From Clostridia bacterium (lineage in GTDB: Bacteria > Bacillota > Clostridia > CAKSNL01 > HGM11501), in NCBI GenBank assembly GCA_017390225.1, contig JAFPCL010000056.1:1-8745 (forward strand): a stretch of 8,745 nucleotides of DNA, given 5' to 3'. This document shows positions 7,516-8,745 of the stretch, piece by piece. Numbering within the stretch: position 1 is the first letter of the stretch; every line of letters begins with the position of its first letter. Under the pieces are notes generated by a model. The model searched no databases. It was not told the origin of the DNA and saw only the letters and a program-made list of their open reading frames with translations. A program made the translations under genes and the position numbers.

Positions 7516-7533
7516 CTCTTAAAAATCTTGTAC

Positions 7534-7562
7534 GGAACGACCCGCGTGTCGTTCCTTTTTTT
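7534..7562 (+). terminator. GGAACGAC palindrome followed by T7, terminator-like
   Basis: The arms GGAACGAC and GTCGTTCC (7534-7541, 7548-7555) flank CCGCGT, followed by T7 on the plus strand. It belongs to the same repeat family as 8263-8284 and 8324-8345. It is the best rho-independent terminator downstream of csaB, about 265 bp away, and may therefore be a repeat that has been recruited as a terminator. Confidence 0.5.
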
Positions 7563-7589
7563 AAATCTTCGCCGCACCTACAGATACAC

Positions 7590-7613
7590 GGCAGGAGCAA
7601 GCCCCTGCCCTAC
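7590..7613 (-). repeat. REP-like palindrome, GGCAGG type
   Basis: The arms GGCAGG and CCTGCC (7590-7595, 7604-7609), with a GC/GC inner pair, are followed by CTAC (7610-7613), i.e. GTAG on the minus strand. It occupies the same place in module A as the GGAAGGAC hairpin (8380-8401) in module B. Confidence 0.65.
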
Positions 7614-7684
7614 AATAACGTTTGTGCAACGCAAAAACATACCGCCAAAACCATAAGTTTTATTTTGCTACCGCAAAAGTTATT

Positions 7685-7716
7685 GTACGAACCTACCCAT
7701 GCGTCATTGCTTTTTT
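7685..7716. repeat. Degenerate copy of the GGAACGAC palindrome
   Basis: GTAC, then GAACCTAC, CCATGC, GTCATTGC and T6 align position by position with the intact unit at 8320-8352 (GTAC, GGAACGAC, CCATGT, GTCGTTCC, A, T6), including the CAAT that follows. Arm pairing is largely lost, so it is an old copy. Confidence 0.55.
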
Positions 7717-7758
7717 CAATATCTTTCCATACCTTTCGTTTGTCATTTTTCATGACTT

Positions 7759-7787
7759 ATTATACCACACTTTTACGATTTTGTCAA
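7759..7787 (-). promoter_or_regulatory. Perfect-consensus sigma-A promoter with no evident gene
   Basis: On the minus strand, TTGACA (7787-7782), exactly 17 bp, then TATAAT (7764-7759), preceded by an extended -10 TGG. Transcription would run left through the hairpin cluster towards the 3' end of csaB. An ATG at 7753 opens only a 47-codon frame (to 7610) that runs through a degenerate repeat, with no ribosome binding site. This is either a relic of a lost gene or a promoter of a non-coding RNA. Confidence 0.7.
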
Positions 7788-7865
7788 GATAAATATTTTT
7801 TTATGTGTTAATTTTGTTGACAAAAAGATTTTATAAACAAGGATTGCAATATATCTGTTTTTTAT

Positions 7866-7920
7866 TGTTCTTTTGTTCTTTATGTTCTTTATGTTCTTTT
7901 TTTCTTTATCTTTGTTCTTT
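7866..7920. repeat. Pyrimidine-rich TGTTCTTT(A) tandem repeats
   Basis: TGTTCTTT units start at 7866, 7874, 7883 and 7892, with a further TGTTCTTT at 7913 after a degraded unit. The spacing is 8-9 bp. The block abuts an AT-only stretch at about 7922-7949. On the minus strand the units read as Lys/Glu/Gln-rich codons. Confidence 0.6.
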
Positions 7921-7957
7921 GTATTTATATTATATTAATATATATATCTATAAAGAC

Positions 7958-8047
7958 CTGTCACGAATTTGTTCGGTCACTTGTTCGGTCACTTGTTCAC
8001 GAACCTGTCACAAAAGCTGTCACAAAAGCTGTCACAAAAGCTGTCAC
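7958..8047. repeat. Seven-copy GTCAC array with 12-bp period
   Basis: GTCAC occurs at 7960, 7976, 7988, 8007, 8019, 8031 and 8043. Two exact copies of CGGTCACTTGTT (7974-7997) and three of CTGTCACAAAAG (8005-8040), plus a partial fourth, give a strict 12-bp step apart from two irregular gaps of 16 and 19 bp. The array lies directly beside the AT-only stretch, an arrangement seen in iteron origins. Alternatively, on the minus strand each unit begins GTGAC (Val-Thr) as in the low-complexity linkers of phage DnaD-like replication proteins. Confidence 0.7.
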
Positions 8048-8144
8048 TTTTCGATTTTCTTTTTTAACCTGATTCATTTAAAAAGGCCCCCTTTTGCTCT
8101 CCAAAAAAAAGCCTCACCCCAAAATAAGCGAAAACCATCAAAAC

Positions 8145-8170
8145 GGCGTACCGAGGTCGGCACGCCCTAC
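8145..8170 (-). repeat. GGCGTGCC palindrome, copy 1
   Basis: The arms GGCGT and ACGCC surround CCGA-GG-TCGG, followed by CTAC (8167-8170). It shares the flanks AAAACGGCG on the left and TTTTCGGTTTC on the right with the copies at 8475 and 8686. One A:C mismatch interrupts the stem. Confidence 0.7.
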
Positions 8171-8219
8171 GGGATGTTCTTCGTTTTCGGTTTCTTTCAA
8201 TCCCCGAAACAACCTTCTC

Positions 8220-8240
8220 GGAACAATCTCCGATTGTTCC
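8220..8240 (-). repeat. REP-like palindrome, GGAACAATC type, second copy
   Basis: The same 9-bp arms as 7492-7512, here around TCC. The flanking CTAC has decayed to CTTCC. It is the first hairpin of module B (8220-8405). Confidence 0.7.
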
Positions 8241-8262
8241 TTCCGCTGAAAATCTTCTGTAC

Positions 8263-8287
8263 GGAACGACCCGCGTGTCGTTCCTAC
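8263..8287 (-). repeat. REP-like palindrome, GGAACGAC type, second copy
   Basis: It is identical in arms and centre to 7534-7555, but followed by CTAC (8284-8287) in place of a T-run. It is the first half of a 61-bp tandem duplication whose second half carries the hairpin at 8324. Confidence 0.75.
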
Positions 8288-8323
8288 CCGCAACTTTTCG
8301 CCACACCTACAGGCAAAAAGTAC

Positions 8324-8352
8324 GGAACGACCCATGTGTCGTTCCATTTTTT
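8324..8352 (+). repeat. GGAACGAC palindrome with T6 tail, third copy
   Basis: The same 8-bp arms around CCATGT, followed by A and T6, so it is also terminator-like on the plus strand. The following CAATCTTCGCC matches the AAATCTTCGCC that follows the module A copy at 7534. Confidence 0.7.
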
Positions 8353-8379
8353 CAATCTTCGCCGTACCTGCAGAAACAC

Positions 8380-8405
8380 GGAAGGACACGCAGGTCCTTC
8401 CCTAC
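8380..8405 (-). repeat. REP-like palindrome, GGAAGGAC type
   Basis: The 8-bp arms GGAAGGAC and GTCCTTCC (8380-8387, 8394-8401) flank ACGCAG and are followed by CTAC (8402-8405). It sits at the place held by the GGCAGG hairpin in module A. Both arms differ together from that copy, so base pairing is kept. Confidence 0.7.
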
Positions 8406-8474
8406 GGGTGCGTTGTTTTTGGGGATGGCAATCGCCGCCCGTTTCCCGTTTGGTTTGGCAAAAACCGTAAAAAC

Positions 8475-8500
8475 GGCGTGCCGGGGTCGGCACGCCCTAC
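8475..8500 (-). repeat. GGCGTGCC palindrome, copy 2
   Basis: Perfect 9-bp arms GGCGTGCCG and CGGCACGCC around GGGT, then CTAC (8497-8500). It is the best-paired copy of this family and probably closest to the consensus. Confidence 0.75.
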
Positions 8501-8561
8501 GGAAGGATTCTCATTTTCGGTTTCATCTAAACCCCGAAAATCCCCACCAATAAATGCAAAG

Positions 8562-8582
8562 GAAAATCGCCCCGTGATTTTC
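8562..8582. repeat. GAAAATC hairpin
   Basis: The 7-bp perfect arms GAAAATC and GATTTTC flank GCCCCGT. The arm-centre-arm layout resembles the other palindromes, but there is no GTAG flank. Confidence 0.5.
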
Positions 8583-8594
8583 TCTCCGCAATTA

Positions 8595-8629
8595 TTCTTT
8601 ATTATTTATTTTTTGTTCTTTATTATTTA
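8595..8629. repeat. Direct repeat TTCTTTATTATTTA
   Basis: Two exact 14-bp copies start 21 bp apart (8595 and 8616) in AT-rich DNA. The TTCTTTAT core recalls the repeats at 7866-7920. Confidence 0.5.
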
Positions 8630-8685
8630 AATTTTTCCTTATAAAAAAACCATTTCCCGTTTATTCCGGCTAAAACCGTAAAAAC

Positions 8686-8711
8686 GGCGCGCCGGGGTCG
8701 GCACGCCCTAC
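8686..8711 (-). repeat. GGCGTGCC palindrome, copy 3, near window edge
   Basis: GGCGCGCCG, GGGT and CGGCACGCC with one mismatch, then CTAC (8708-8711). It has the same upstream AAAACCGTAAAAACGG as copy 2 and a similar downstream TTTTCAGTTTC. The array probably continues past 8745. Confidence 0.7.
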
Positions 8712-8745
8712 GGGAAGCCCCCATTTTCAGTTTCTTCTAATCCCC

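Noticed and set aside
7610..7753. 47-codon minus-strand frame just after the orphan promoter
   Set aside because: The ATG lies at the expected transcript start, without a Shine-Dalgarno. The second half crosses a degenerate repeat copy and the stop lies in another repeat, so coding is unlikely.
7817..7845. TTGACA at 7817 as a rightward promoter into the repeat array
   Set aside because: No -10 lies at 16-18 bp spacing; TATAAA at 7832 is only 9 bp away.
7958..8047. CRISPR array
   Set aside because: The repeats are only 12 bp with no unique spacers of 30 bp or so and no cas genes. This is a tandem array.
8079..8095. AAAAGG-CCCCC-type hairpin as a terminator
   Set aside because: The six-bp A/T-rich stem around CCC has its T-run inside the stem and no tail on either strand, so it is too weak to call.
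7805..8470. Open frame of 221 codons on the plus strand, GTG start
   Set aside because: It has no ribosome binding site and its translation is repeat-derived (Cys/Ser/Leu-rich). It runs through at least six palindromes, so the frame is open by chance.

Overview
The window looks like a chromosomal segment from a Gram-positive member of the Firmicutes, most likely class Clostridia. This rests on strong AAGGAGG-type ribosome binding sites, TTGACA/TATAAT promoters with 17-bp spacers and a TGG-type extended -10, a copper-amine-oxidase-type stalk protein, an S-layer homology (SLH) protein and a CsaB pyruvyl transferase. I cannot place it to genus.

Layout: 1-333 is non-coding, with a 13-bp inverted repeat, A/G-rich short repeats and a strong rho-independent terminator for a gene lying to the left of the window. 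At 334-1446 (minus) is a secreted stalk-domain protein with an RsiV-like DUF4163/DUF3298 C-terminus. It is divergent from a secreted SLH protein at 1569-2483 (plus), with both promoters back to back in 122 bp. The SLH gene ends in a clear terminator. A new promoter (2561-2589) then drives a tight three-gene operon: a MurJ/MviN-family flippase (2616-4136), a DUF5693 polytopic membrane protein (4133-6163, overlapping murJ by 4 bp) and csaB (6173-7270).

Functional reading: CsaB pyruvylates the secondary cell-wall polymer that SLH domains bind. The operon therefore plausibly makes, exports or modifies the wall ligand, while the neighbouring SLH gene encodes a client that binds it. The DUF5693 protein, with a large extracytoplasmic domain plus about nine membrane segments, is the uncharacterised part of this set.

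From 7271 to 8745 (about 1.5 kb) I see no credible gene. The stretch is packed with short GTAG-flanked imperfect palindromes of the REP type. Some are arranged as a duplicated multi-hairpin module, and one family has three copies towards the right edge. Between them lie a perfect-consensus orphan promoter pointing left (7759-7787, minus) and a block of pyrimidine-rich 9-bp repeats, AT-only DNA and seven GTCAC-containing 12-bp-period repeats. That block looks either like an iteron array or like the decayed low-complexity linker of a phage-type replication gene. This region is the least explained part of the window.
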